This document shows positions 44,653-53,778 of a stretch of 64,000 nucleotides of DNA, one piece after another. Numbering within the stretch: the stretch's first letter is position 1; every line of letters starts with the position of its first letter. The stretch is from Chitinophagaceae bacterium (GTDB lineage Bacteria; Bacteroidota; Bacteroidia; Chitinophagales; Chitinophagaceae): positions 1 through 64,000 of the forward strand of contig CANLAE010000005.1 of the NCBI GenBank assembly GCA_947488765.1, written 5' to 3'. The position numbers were made by a program, and so were the translations under genes. The notes beneath the pieces are model-generated. The model saw only the letters and a list, made by a program, of their open reading frames with translations. It was not told where the DNA came from and ran no database searches.

Positions 44653-46431
44653 ATGAAATATAGAAAATATATACTCATTGCAAGTGTTACTACTTTTTTA
44701 GTAGGTGCAACTTCTTGTAAAAAATATTTAGATAAATTGCCTTTAGATACTATCACAACTGAAGCATTTTATTCGGATGCAACGCAGGTAAATCAAGCAT
44801 TAACGGGCGTTTACAATGCTTTCGGTGCAAGAACTGTAAGCCCAGGTTATGGTAATCCAACACCTTATTATGCAAAGATGGATTTGTTTACCGAAATAGG
44901 GTTAGAACGTGGATTAAATGGCACAATCGGTTCAGGAGCTTATAGTCCTACAGCTACTACAGTTGCAGAAATTTGGAATGCATTTTTTCAAACAGTACAA
45001 AGAGCCAATAGTTTATTGTTTAATATGCAAAGAGCTCAAGCTGTTATGACGCCGGCAGATTATTCCCGTGTTCAAGCAGAAGCTAGAATATTAAGGGGTT
45101 TGGCTTATTGGCATTTGATGGTGTACTTTGGAGATGTTCCATTTTTTACCGGACCACTAGAACAAAGTGATTACTTCGGTGCTACCAGAAAATCAAAAAA
45201 AGATATTATTGATTTTTTAATTCCGGATATGCAAGATGCAGCAAATGCATTGCAATGGAATCCATCTGAATTCGGTAGAGTAAGTCGTGGTGTGGCTTTG
45301 GGCACTGCAGCTAGATTGGCTATGTTAGATAAGCGTTATGCTTTAGCAGCAAGTATTACAGACAATATTATTGCAAACGGACCTTATGGTTTAAATCCTT
45401 CATTTCAAAACTTGTTTAGAAAAGCAGGACAAACTGCAAATGCAAATAATGAAATTATGTTCATCTATCCTTTCGGTGATACAGATGGAGGTTCTTACAG
45501 TTATTTACAATTGGTGCAAGGTTCAAGAAATCAAGGTGGACAATCAAGTCATTTCCCTACTCAATTTTTAGTTGATTTATTTGAATGCACAGATGGTAAA
45601 ACCATTGACCAATCTCCTCTATATATTCCTGGACAACCTGCTAAAAACAGAGATCCAAGAATGAAGCAAACGGTTATTGTTCCGGGTGATACAGTGATTG
45701 TAGGTGGCTTTACAAGTATGGCTTACACTTGTACCAATCAATACTTATTTTCTTATAACACAACTTCGGGTTCAATAAGTACAACCACAACTGTCAATCA
45801 GGATAGTGCAAATATATTTGGACCACGTTTGAACGGTTGTGGAAATTTATATAGAAAATATGTTCAGGACAGAGATATTAATGGAGGTGCGGCAAGTAAC
45901 TTTAAAGTAGGCTGGATTTACATGCGTTTCTCAGAAATATTGTTAATGAATGCAGAGTCAAAACTTGAAAGTGGTGCATCTGCTACAGATGTTGCAACTT
46001 CAATTAATAAAGTTCGTGCAAGAGCCGGAATGCCAAATGCTTCAAGTGCCGCATTAGCAAGCACAGCTAGTTTAAAACAATTGGTAAGAAGAGAAAAAAC
46101 AGTTGAGTTTGCCAATGAAGGAATTCATATGGCTGATATGCGCAGATGGGATGATGGCGCTTATGCAGCAAAAGTAATGGCTGCACAAATTTATGGTCAG
46201 CCATTGTCTGCAATGTCATTAGTTGCTGGTCAAGGATTGGTGTTTAACAATCCACCATCTACTCCAATATTTGATGCTACTTATCAAGTGCCTATTTCAT
46301 GGCCTAATGGAGATGTTCAAAGATTAAAAAGAGAATTGAGAATATTTAATCCAGGGCAACATAATCTTTGTCCAATACCACAAGGTGAATTGGATAAAGT
46401 ACCAAGCTTGAAACAAAATCCAGGTTGGTAA
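44653..46431 (+). CDS. SusD/RagB family glycan-binding lipoprotein
   Basis: This 592-residue outer-membrane lipoprotein (signal ending ATSCKKYLDKLP, Cys22) pairs with the SusC transporter. The TPR-rich N-terminal part (EARILRGLAYWHLMVYFGDVP-type segment) and C-terminal RagB region (RWDDGAYAAK, PIPQGELDKVP) are typical. It captures the glycan at the cell surface. The ligand cannot be read from sequence. A terminator follows, so transcription of DUF5009 may be partly separate. Confidence 0.96.
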   Translation: MKYRKYILIASVTTFLVGATSCKKYLDKLPLDTITTEAFYSDATQVNQALTGVYNAFGARTVSPGYGNPTPYYAKMDLFTEIGLERGLNGTIGSGAYSPTATTVAEIWNAFFQTVQRANSLLFNMQRAQAVMTPADYSRVQAEARILRGLAYWHLMVYFGDVPFFTGPLEQSDYFGATRKSKKDIIDFLIPDMQDAANALQWNPSEFGRVSRGVALGTAARLAMLDKRYALAASITDNIIANGPYGLNPSFQNLFRKAGQTANANNEIMFIYPFGDTDGGSYSYLQLVQGSRNQGGQSSHFPTQFLVDLFECTDGKTIDQSPLYIPGQPAKNRDPRMKQTVIVPGDTVIVGGFTSMAYTCTNQYLFSYNTTSGSISTTTTVNQDSANIFGPRLNGCGNLYRKYVQDRDINGGAASNFKVGWIYMRFSEILLMNAESKLESGASATDVATSINKVRARAGMPNASSAALASTASLKQLVRREKTVEFANEGIHMADMRRWDDGAYAAKVMAAQIYGQPLSAMSLVAGQGLVFNNPPSTPIFDATYQVPISWPNGDVQRLKRELRIFNPGQHNLCPIPQGELDKVPSLKQNPGW

Positions 46432-46455
46432 TAACTTCATAGAATAATTTATAAA

Positions 46456-46490
46456 ATGGGTAGCGCTTTAATCGCTGCCCATTTTAATTT
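46456..46490 (+). terminator. Terminator after susD-like gene
   Basis: ATGGGTAGCG and CGCTGCCCAT pair over 10 bp with one G-T, closing a CTTTAAT loop, and are followed by TTTAATTT. It lies between the SusD gene and DUF5009 and may reduce read-through. Confidence 0.75.
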
Positions 46491-46510
46491 AATGGTTTTA
46501 ATTTTGAGTT

Positions 46511-47938
46511 ATGCAATTGAGAAATAATAGTATAGATGCGCTAAGGGGATTCGCTATTTTAACAATGATAATCAGCGGTAGTATTGCTTATAGCGCAGTA
46601 ATGCCTGCATGGATGTTTCATGCACAAGTGCCTCCGCCATTACATCAATTTATTCCTACACTTCCTGGTATTACATGGGTTGATTTGGTATTTCCGTTTT
46701 TTTTATTCAGCATGGGAGCAGCAATTCCATTGGCTTTGAAGAAATATATTGATAATAAAAGTGGATTTAAACCAATTTTAAAAATTGCAATCAAGAGATT
46801 TGCTTTACTTATTTTTTTTGCATTATTTACCAATCATATGAAAGCTTGGGTGATTGCAGAAAATCCAAGATTGAAGGAAAATGCCTTGTCTATTTTTGCA
46901 TTTGCATTATTGTTTTTTCAATTTTATAAAAGTGACAAATACAAAACAATCTTCATTATCTTAAAAGTAACAGCTTTCGCTTTAGCTATCATTTTACTAT
47001 ATGCACTTCCATTTTGGAAAGGAACAGGATTTGACTTTTATAAAAGTGATATCATCATTGTAGTATTAGCAAACATGGCTTTTTTTGCAACGATTATTTA
47101 TTATTTTACGATCAACAAACCAAATGTAAGATGGGGGATTTTAGCTTTTATTATGGCATTTTTTTTATCAGCTAAAGAACCATTGGAAAGTTGGACTAAA
47201 TCAATTTTTAATTTTAACCATATCGGTAATTTTTATTTTGATTGGTGCTATCAGTTTTACTTTCTTAAATATTTGTTTATTGTTATTCCTGGTACAATTG
47301 CAGGAGATTTTATTTTACAAGATTTTAATAATAAATCTTTAGAAGTAAATGCAAATAATAAATTATTCGATAATCATAAGAAGGTTGAAATGTTATTAGC
47401 TCTACTATCTGTTACCTTGGTTGTCTTGAATTTATACGGATTATATACAAGAGCCTTATTGTTTAATTTCATTTCAACTACAATTATTTGCATTATTACT
47501 TTAATGATTTGTAATAAAAATAACGCTAACTCTTTACTAAAAAAACTTGCAGAAACAGGTACTTATTTGTTGTTACTCGGTTTGTGTTTTGAAGCCTTTG
47601 AAGGAGGTATCAAAAAAGATGTTTCAACCTACAGTTATTATTTTGTATGCAGTGGATTAGCTTTCTTTTGTTTAATATTATTTACAGTTTTAAACAACCT
47701 TAAATATGCTAAAGCAGTTGTTAAATATTTATCATTAAACGGGAGAAATCCAATGGTGGCTTATGTTGCAGGCAGTTTGTTTATATTACCTTTGTTATCA
47801 ATTACACAATTACAACAATACTGGAATAGCATGAATCAAAATATGTTTATGGGAACTTTAAAAGGTGTTTTGTTTACAACTGTTGTTTCTTTTATTACTA
47901 TCTTCTTTGTTAGAAAAAAATGGTTTTGGAAATCTTAA
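46511..47938 (+). CDS. DUF5009 membrane protein, NagX/HGSNAT-like
   Basis: This 475-residue protein has about ten to twelve transmembrane helices. The N-terminal motif SIDALRGFAIL and the WVDLVFPFFLFSMGAAIPLAL segment mark the COG4299/DUF5009 family. The family is related to heparan-alpha-glucosaminide N-acetyltransferase and to NagX of bacterial GlcNAc utilization clusters. Its expected role is moving or acetylating an amino sugar at the inner membrane, which fits the neighbouring AGE epimerase. The exact reaction is not established. Confidence 0.82.
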   Translation: MQLRNNSIDALRGFAILTMIISGSIAYSAVMPAWMFHAQVPPPLHQFIPTLPGITWVDLVFPFFLFSMGAAIPLALKKYIDNKSGFKPILKIAIKRFALLIFFALFTNHMKAWVIAENPRLKENALSIFAFALLFFQFYKSDKYKTIFIILKVTAFALAIILLYALPFWKGTGFDFYKSDIIIVVLANMAFFATIIYYFTINKPNVRWGILAFIMAFFLSAKEPLESWTKSIFNFNHIGNFYFDWCYQFYFLKYLFIVIPGTIAGDFILQDFNNKSLEVNANNKLFDNHKKVEMLLALLSVTLVVLNLYGLYTRALLFNFISTTIICIITLMICNKNNANSLLKKLAETGTYLLLLGLCFEAFEGGIKKDVSTYSYYFVCSGLAFFCLILFTVLNNLKYAKAVVKYLSLNGRNPMVAYVAGSLFILPLLSITQLQQYWNSMNQNMFMGTLKGVLFTTVVSFITIFFVRKKWFWKS

Positions 47939-47953
47939 AAATCTTTTATAAAA

Positions 47954-47992
47954 AAACTTTCCATGTAACTGTAAGTATTACAAGGAAAGTTT
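47954..47992 (-). terminator. Terminator for the minus-strand T9SS gene
   Basis: AAACTTTCC and GGAAAGTTT are inverted arms. Read on the minus strand the stem is followed by a run of seven T, placed 40 bases past the stop codon at 48032. Confidence 0.6.
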
Positions 47993-48031
47993 AATTTGCT
48001 TTCAATCTAAAAGAAATAGATTTTTAGGGGC

Positions 48032-49168
48032 TTACTGTTTAACTATTTTGGTTGTAATAAAATCGTTGTTAAACTGATCTAGAATTTTTAAAATATAATT
48101 TCCTGTTTTTAAACTTGATGTATTTATAGCTTCAATATTATTACCTGCGACAGCTAAAATATTTTGTATTCTTACTATTTTACCAAAAGAATCATATAAA
48201 CTAAATACTATATTAGTATTTTTGCCTACAGAGAAAATTACATTTATTTTATCCCTAGATGGATTTGGAAACAGTTCTTGTAACTGAAGTCCACCCATTC
48301 GTTCTTTTTTAAATTGAACAATAACAGAGTTTTGAAATTTGCCATCTTTATCAACTTGCTTTAGTCTATAATAATTATTTCCTTTTAAAGTATTTTTATC
48401 AATAAAAGAATAGTTCAGTTTATTTATACTATTGCCACTTATTGATTTTGATGCAACAGAATCAATGGAATTAAAATTACTTCCATCGGAACTTCGTTCT
48501 ATATAAAAACCATTATTATTTGTTTCTGTAAGTGTTGTCCAGTTTAATTGTGCTAAGCCGTTGTTATTTGTGATTGAAAATTGTCCATAACTTACAGGTG
48601 TTGTTGATGCATTTTTAATCAAAATATCATCTACCATAATAGCCCAACCAGAATCTAATGCATTGTAACAATTAAAGCCTACAAAAAAGTTACTTGTACT
48701 TGTAGCTGTATAGTTTATAGTAGCTTGTTGATAGGTAGTGTTTGTAAGGGATGTTTGACCAGCATTATTCCACAAAGTAGTGGTTTGTCCCAGAATAGTT
48801 GGTGAAGCACCAATGGTTATTTTCAATTTTTCGGGATATGAAGCGCTTCTGATTCTGTACCAAAATGAAATTGTATAGTTTGAGCCAATAGTCATAGAAA
48901 GTGCAGGTGTAATTGCCCAGGCATTAGCTGCAGTTGGTATGTCATACTCATAAAGCATTAATTTAGTACCTGTATTAGGAAAGTCATGTGGACCATCATT
49001 AATAGGCCCTAGGTCATTTCTTATCCAATTTCTAATTGTGGTATTTGCCAAAGTCCAACCAGTAGGTGGAAAACTTGTTCCTGTTTCAAAACCTTCTTGC
49101 AATAATATTTGTGCATGTGTTGCGAGAGATCCACAAACCAAATAAATTATCAATAAATTTTTTTTCAT
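48032..49168 (-). CDS. Choice-of-anchor-J domain protein with T9SS tail
   Basis: This 378-residue secreted protein has a signal peptide (ending THAQ) and a choice-of-anchor J jelly-roll domain (about 22-190; LLQEGFETGTSFPPTGW, WAITPALSM, FWYRIRSASYPEKLK). An FN3-like module (about 195-285) and a T9SS sorting domain (about 295-378; LFPNPSRDKINV) follow. It is close to the first third of the 846-residue protein at 59484, and the two are clear paralogs. It is probably a surface adhesin or carbohydrate-binding protein. Confidence 0.82.
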   Translation of the reverse strand: MKKNLLIIYLVCGSLATHAQILLQEGFETGTSFPPTGWTLANTTIRNWIRNDLGPINDGPHDFPNTGTKLMLYEYDIPTAANAWAITPALSMTIGSNYTISFWYRIRSASYPEKLKITIGASPTILGQTTTLWNNAGQTSLTNTTYQQATINYTATSTSNFFVGFNCYNALDSGWAIMVDDILIKNASTTPVSYGQFSITNNNGLAQLNWTTLTETNNNGFYIERSSDGSNFNSIDSVASKSISGNSINKLNYSFIDKNTLKGNNYYRLKQVDKDGKFQNSVIVQFKKERMGGLQLQELFPNPSRDKINVIFSVGKNTNIVFSLYDSFGKIVRIQNILAVAGNNIEAINTSSLKTGNYILKILDQFNNDFITTKIVKQ

Positions 49169-49290
49169 AACATTTAGTTTTTAGTAATTATTTTTTCGAA
49201 GATATAACAAAAAAAGCAGTTTGAAAAATTATTTATTGAGTCAAATAGAATAATTAATTTATTGTAAGCCATTAAACTCTTCAATTATTT

Positions 49291-49440
49291 TTAATTTGAA
49301 CCACTACAATAATCCCAGCCTTCAACACCATTGTTTGGTCATAATTGTACCATCCCAAATGGAACAATAGCACTAGGAAGAGCAACATAACCACCTGTTC
49401 TCAAAAAGGAATCAACAAATAAAGTTAATTTTGGTCGTAA
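49291..49440 (-). pseudogene. Decayed N-terminal remnant of a GH92 alpha-mannosidase
   Basis: The minus strand of this otherwise empty 335-base gap (49169-49503) translates to VDSFLRTGGYVALPSAIVPF, then GMVQL-stop-PNNGVEGWDYCSGSN-stop. This is the start of GH92 enzymes, whose consensus is VDPFIGTGGHGHTFPGA, VPFGMVQLSPDN and GWDWCSGY. Two in-frame stops (TGA at 49339-49341, TAA at 49291-49293) fall where Ser and Tyr codons are expected. The remaining ~650 residues are absent. It sits just 3' of a GHL10 gene in the same orientation, so the locus once carried an alpha-mannosidase. Confidence 0.8.
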
Positions 49441-49503
49441 TTTAAAAAGGGGATTACAAATTGAAACACCATTAAAATAATTATTGTATGCCCCAATTAA
49501 ATA

Positions 49504-50676
49504 CTATTTTATATTGAGATATTGACTTTGAAAAAAAGTAAGTTTATCAGCTATACCTTCATAGAAAAAGAAACATTCTCCTTTGAAACCACTGGTGCGA
49601 TTATATTTTATCATATCTGTTAGGTAAGTATCGCTTGCTAAATTAGTACCCGATTTTAATAAAACCCCAGGATAAAATGGGATAGATGTATTTCTGTAAT
49701 AAGATTTTTGCTGAGCAACAGTTGCATTATAAGATGCGATATCATATCGGTAACATTGAGGTAAAATTGCATCTACATAACTGCTGTCAACCCATGTTGG
49801 CCAATCCTGTAAATATTCTGTAACTGCCCAGGGATAAGGACTTGGGCTCATCGTAAGTTTTATATTAGGTTTAATTGCTTTTACTTCCGTTCTCAATTTT
49901 TTAAGAAATGCATTTAATTTTTTTACTCTCCAATTAATCCAGTTAGTCTCTAAATAAGATGTAGGAGGATTAGCACCGGCATTTTCGGATTTGTATAGTG
50001 CAACAGTGTAAGTTTCATACCCTGCAGTTGATGGTAATGCAGGTAATCTGTCATCACCTTGTACTCCATCTACATCATAGTTAGTCGTAACTTCTTTAAA
50101 CAATGAAATCATATAGTTTTGAACTTCAGGGTCAAAAGCATTTAACCAATCAAATCCATTTTTAACAACCAATGCACCATTTACATCTTTTGCAGCCCAG
50201 TTAGGCTTAGCTGCAACAATTAAACCTCCGTTAGCAGAATAGGATGATGAAAATCCGTATTCGAACCAAGCATGTACTTTAATACCAACTGCATGTGCTT
50301 CTAAAATCATTTCCTGCAATGGATCTCTGCCGGCAAACCTTTCCATGATAGGCTTACCTATTAAAGCGTTCATGATAGTACTTGGATAAATAGTGCGACC
50401 ATTATTGTACACTACCATAAAAATATTATTGATATTAGCTGCTTTACAATTTTGAACTGCCGTTTTAATATTTGCTCTTGAGTCCAAAACAGTGCTTGCT
50501 GCTGTTGTAATCCATGTTCCTCTTAATGTGGTAGTATCAATAGTTACAGGAGGAGTTGTTCCTCCACTTCCACCACTTGGATCATAAGTAGCATTTGTTT
50601 TTTTGTTGCAAGCAGTAAATCCTGATGCTAAAACTATTGTAAAAAATAATAAGCCATATAATGCTTTCTTCTTCAT
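49504..50676 (-). CDS. GHL10 family glycoside hydrolase-like lipoprotein (paralog A)
   Basis: This 390-residue TIM-barrel protein of the GHL10 group has a lipoprotein signal (GFTACNKK, Cys23) and a Gly/Pro/Thr linker, with the catalytic-type domain from about residue 50. Key features are LRGTWITTAAS, KVHAWFEYGFSS and the acidic motif DVDGVQGDDRLPALP, where related DigH proteins have DGVHFDDYFYPYP. The strand DAILPQCYRYDI is also conserved. It is clearly homologous to the gene at 53775. Its activity is unknown. Cleavage of an amino-sugar glycan is the family-based guess. Confidence 0.8.
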   Translation of the reverse strand: MKKKALYGLLFFTIVLASGFTACNKKTNATYDPSGGSGGTTPPVTIDTTTLRGTWITTAASTVLDSRANIKTAVQNCKAANINNIFMVVYNNGRTIYPSTIMNALIGKPIMERFAGRDPLQEMILEAHAVGIKVHAWFEYGFSSSYSANGGLIVAAKPNWAAKDVNGALVVKNGFDWLNAFDPEVQNYMISLFKEVTTNYDVDGVQGDDRLPALPSTAGYETYTVALYKSENAGANPPTSYLETNWINWRVKKLNAFLKKLRTEVKAIKPNIKLTMSPSPYPWAVTEYLQDWPTWVDSSYVDAILPQCYRYDIASYNATVAQQKSYYRNTSIPFYPGVLLKSGTNLASDTYLTDMIKYNRTSGFKGECFFFYEGIADKLTFFQSQYLNIK

Positions 50677-50741
50677 AATTTATAATTGATTGCGAACTTA
50701 AGAAAATTTATATTAAATGTGTCTATACTTTTTAAATATTT

Positions 50742-50772
50742 TTTGTAACTACATAAATCTTTCTTAACTCTG
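50742..50772 (+). promoter_or_regulatory. Predicted promoter of the AmpG-like permease operon
   Basis: TTTG at 50742-50745 and TAACTCTG at 50765-50772 lie 19 bases apart. One base of the -7 element departs from TAnnTTTG. Initiation near 50779 would leave a leader of about 65 bases before ATG 50846. Confidence 0.4.
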
Positions 50773-50845
50773 CTGATATTTTGAAGATTAAATTTACATA
50801 GTTATCTAGTTAACAATTGCCAAAAAAATTTTAATTAAAACAGCC

Positions 50846-52132
50846 ATGAAAAATATACAACAACTTCAACGTCATCCTGCTACATGGATTCCTACTACTT
50901 GGGTTGCAATGGGACTGCCATTTGTTGCTTTGGCAACTGCTAGTGCAATTATGTATAAAAATATGGGTATATCAGATTCTTCCATTGCATTCTGGACTTC
51001 TTTGATCATGTTGCCATGGACGATAAAGCCTTTGTGGGGACCATTTTTAGAAATGTTTAAAACCAAAAAATTCTTTGTTTATACCACACAGATTTTCACC
51101 GGATGTGTGTTTGGATTATTGGCTATTAGTTTGCAGTTGAATCATTTCTTTGCTGTTTCAATTGGTTTATTGACCATTATTGCTTTCAGTGGTGCAACTC
51201 ATGATATTGCAGCTGATGGTGTTTATCTAAATGAACTTACTTTAAAACAACAGGCACAATATGTAGGATGGCAGGGTGCATTTTATAATATTGCCAAAGT
51301 ACTTTCAGGTGGTGTGCTAGTTTATTTTGCTGGTGAATTGGAAAAAAAAGTAGGTATTACAAATGCCTGGATGTACGTAATGTTTTTATATGGAATAATC
51401 ATGATCATTTTAGGAATATATAACAGTAAAATGTTGCCAACCGGTGGTGCTGCAAAAAATGTACAAACTGTAGGGGAGGGAATGAATACTTTAAAAGATG
51501 TGCTTGTAACTTTTTTTCAGAAAAAAAATATTGTATTAAGTCTTTATTTTATTGTGTTGTATCGTTTTGCAGAAGGACAAGCAATTAAAATTACACCATT
51601 ATTCTTCAAAGCCGCAAGGACTGAAGGAGGACTTGGCTTAAGCACTTCGCAAATTGGTATTTTGTATGGTGTATTTGGATCTATTGCATTTGTTTTAGGA
51701 TCAATAATTGCAGGTTATTTTACTGCAAAGTTTGGTCTTACCAGAAAAACATTAATGGTACTTTGTACGTTTTTTAATGTGCCTTTTGCAGCTTATGCTT
51801 TTCTGGCAATTTACTTGCCGCAAAATGTAAATATTATTGGAGCCGCAGTTGCAATAGAATATTTTGGTTATGGTTTTGGATTTGTGGGTTTAATTTTATT
51901 TATCATGAAACAAATCGCACCCGGAAAATATAAAATGGCTCATTATGCTATTGCTGGTGGATTAATGAATCTTGGATTTATGTTTCCATCTATGGTAAGC
52001 GGGTTTGTAAGTGAATACCTTGGTTACAAAGATTTTTTTATATGGGTATTGGTAGCAACAATTCCAGCATTTTTGGTTTCATGGTATGTGCCATTGAATT
52101 CAGTTGAAGAAGAAATAATAATTGAAAAATAA
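50846..52132 (+). CDS. AmpG-like major facilitator transporter
   Basis: This 428-residue inner-membrane transporter has 12 predicted helices. The N-terminal GLPFVALATASAIMYKNMGI, the segment LPWTIKPLWGPFLEM and the ATHDIAADGVYLNEL motif match the AmpG/acetyl-CoA transporter branch of the MFS, in which AmpG imports GlcNAc-anhydro-MurNAc muropeptides. It is the first gene of a five-gene operon of glycan-acting enzymes, so import of an oligosaccharide is likely. The family resemblance favours an amino-sugar disaccharide, but substrate range in this branch is wide. Confidence 0.78.
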   Translation: MKNIQQLQRHPATWIPTTWVAMGLPFVALATASAIMYKNMGISDSSIAFWTSLIMLPWTIKPLWGPFLEMFKTKKFFVYTTQIFTGCVFGLLAISLQLNHFFAVSIGLLTIIAFSGATHDIAADGVYLNELTLKQQAQYVGWQGAFYNIAKVLSGGVLVYFAGELEKKVGITNAWMYVMFLYGIIMIILGIYNSKMLPTGGAAKNVQTVGEGMNTLKDVLVTFFQKKNIVLSLYFIVLYRFAEGQAIKITPLFFKAARTEGGLGLSTSQIGILYGVFGSIAFVLGSIIAGYFTAKFGLTRKTLMVLCTFFNVPFAAYAFLAIYLPQNVNIIGAAVAIEYFGYGFGFVGLILFIMKQIAPGKYKMAHYAIAGGLMNLGFMFPSMVSGFVSEYLGYKDFFIWVLVATIPAFLVSWYVPLNSVEEEIIIEK

Positions 52133-52145
52133 GCTAACTATTGGT

Positions 52146-52826
52146 ATGAAGTGTAAGTACTTTTTGTTAATACTTTTTTGTTTTGTTTTATCTCTACATT
52201 TAGTAAGAGCACAACAGTCTATTGATACTAATTATCAATCAACTTACTATCAGCAAAAAGTAACTTTATTTCGCTTATTACCTGATACAAAAGATGAAAT
52301 TATTTTTTTAGGAAATAGTATAACCGACATAGGAGAGTGGACAGAAATTTGGCAAGATATTCATGTAAAGAACAGGGGAATCAGTGGTGACAATACTTTT
52401 GGTGTTTTGGCAAGGCTTGATGAAGTTGTATCGTCTAAACCTTCCAAAATATTTATCATGATTGGGATTAATGATATTTCTAAAAATATACCCGATTCAA
52501 TTATTTTAAACAACTACAAAAAAATCATACAATATATACGTTTTAATACTCCAAATTCACTACTAGTTGTTCAAAGCATTTTACCTACTAATAATTTTTT
52601 TACAGAATTTAAAAACCATCAAAATAAAGACATTCATATACGTTTTGTAAATACCAACTTACAAGTTATTTGTAAAGAAAATGGGGTAATTTTTTTAGAT
52701 CTTTATCATCAGTTTTTAGACAATGAAAATAAGCTTGATAAAAAATATACCAATGATGGACTGCATATTAACGGATATGGTTACATGCTTTGGAAAAAAA
52801 TAATTTTAGAAAATAACCTAATGTAA
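52146..52826 (+). CDS. Exported SGNH/GDSL hydrolase
   Basis: This 226-residue esterase-fold protein has a signal peptide (ending VRAQ). Block I is IIFLGNSIT with the catalytic Ser58. The oxyanion residues are in RGISGDNT and IGINDI, and the catalytic Asp-His pair is in DGLHINGYGY. Relatives remove acetyl groups from sugars (for example sialate or xylan O-acetyl esterases) or act as platelet-activating-factor acetylhydrolase-like enzymes. In this locus deacetylation of the glycan is the probable job. ATG 52146 is chosen because the signal peptide begins there. A TTG at 52122 overlaps the transporter gene. Confidence 0.85.
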   Translation: MKCKYFLLILFCFVLSLHLVRAQQSIDTNYQSTYYQQKVTLFRLLPDTKDEIIFLGNSITDIGEWTEIWQDIHVKNRGISGDNTFGVLARLDEVVSSKPSKIFIMIGINDISKNIPDSIILNNYKKIIQYIRFNTPNSLLVVQSILPTNNFFTEFKNHQNKDIHIRFVNTNLQVICKENGVIFLDLYHQFLDNENKLDKKYTNDGLHINGYGYMLWKKIILENNLM

Positions 52827-52839
52827 AAATTAAGAAATA

Positions 52840-53778
52840 ATGTTAATCACAGGAACATTTATTGATGAAATAAGTCATGATATACCGCATCAAAATTGGG
52901 GTGAAAGTGAATGGGAGCAGGACTTTCAACACATGAAGGTTGCAGGAATTGATACAGTAATTATGATTAGAAGCGGTTACAGAAAGTTTATTACTTATCC
53001 GTCAAAATATTTAATTCAACAAAAAGGTTGTTACAATCCGCCTATTGATTTAGTGGAACTCTTTTTGTCTTTAGCTGATAAATATGCAATGAAATTTTAT
53101 TTCGGATTGTATGATAGCGGTGAATATTGGGATACGGGAAATATGTTGGCTGAGGTTGATGTGAACAAATATATAATAGATGAAGTTTGGCAAAAGTATG
53201 GTCATCATCCATCGTTCAGTGGTTGGTACTTGAGTATGGAAATCAGCAGAAAAACCAAAGGTGCTATTGAAGCAATCAGTTCACTTGGAAAACAATGTAA
53301 ATTGGTGAGCAATAATTTATCTACATTTATTTCTCCCTGGATAGATGGTAAAAAAGCGGTGTTAGCTGCTTCATCATCTATCACTAAAACAGAATCAATT
53401 GGTTTAATTGAACATGAAAATGAATGGAATGAAATTTTTGACGGGATTCATAAAAGTGTTGATGCTGTTGCGTTTCAGGATGGTCATATAGATTACAATG
53501 AGCTACCGGATTTCTTTTCAATCAATAAAAAATTAGCAGATAAATATGGAATGCAATGTTGGACGAATGCTGAAAGCTTTGACAGAGATATGCCTATTAA
53601 GTTTTTCCCTATCAAATTTGAAAAACTGAGATTAAAATTAGAAGCAGCTGCAAAAGCTGGTTATGATAAAGCTATAACTTTTGAGTTTGCACATTTCATG
53701 AGTCCTCAGTCATCTTATATACAAGCCTATCATTTGTACAATCGTTATTTAGAATATAAAGAACAAATTACCCGATGA
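52840..53778 (+). CDS. DUF4434-type TIM-barrel glycosidase-like protein
   Basis: This 312-residue protein has no signal peptide. The start LITGTFIDEISHDIPHQNWG, the GIDTVIMIRSGYRKF strand, FYFGLYDSGEYW and GWYLSMEISR fit the DUF4434 family, a TIM-barrel group related to the GHL glycosidases. Acidic residues at strand ends (YLSMEIS, FQDGHID, FEFAHFM) could form an active site. It probably acts in the cytoplasm on imported oligosaccharide. The function is unproven. It overlaps the next gene by four bases (ATGA), showing translational coupling. Confidence 0.72.
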   Translation: MLITGTFIDEISHDIPHQNWGESEWEQDFQHMKVAGIDTVIMIRSGYRKFITYPSKYLIQQKGCYNPPIDLVELFLSLADKYAMKFYFGLYDSGEYWDTGNMLAEVDVNKYIIDEVWQKYGHHPSFSGWYLSMEISRKTKGAIEAISSLGKQCKLVSNNLSTFISPWIDGKKAVLAASSSITKTESIGLIEHENEWNEIFDGIHKSVDAVAFQDGHIDYNELPDFFSINKKLADKYGMQCWTNAESFDRDMPIKFFPIKFEKLRLKLEAAAKAGYDKAITFEFAHFMSPQSSYIQAYHLYNRYLEYKEQITR

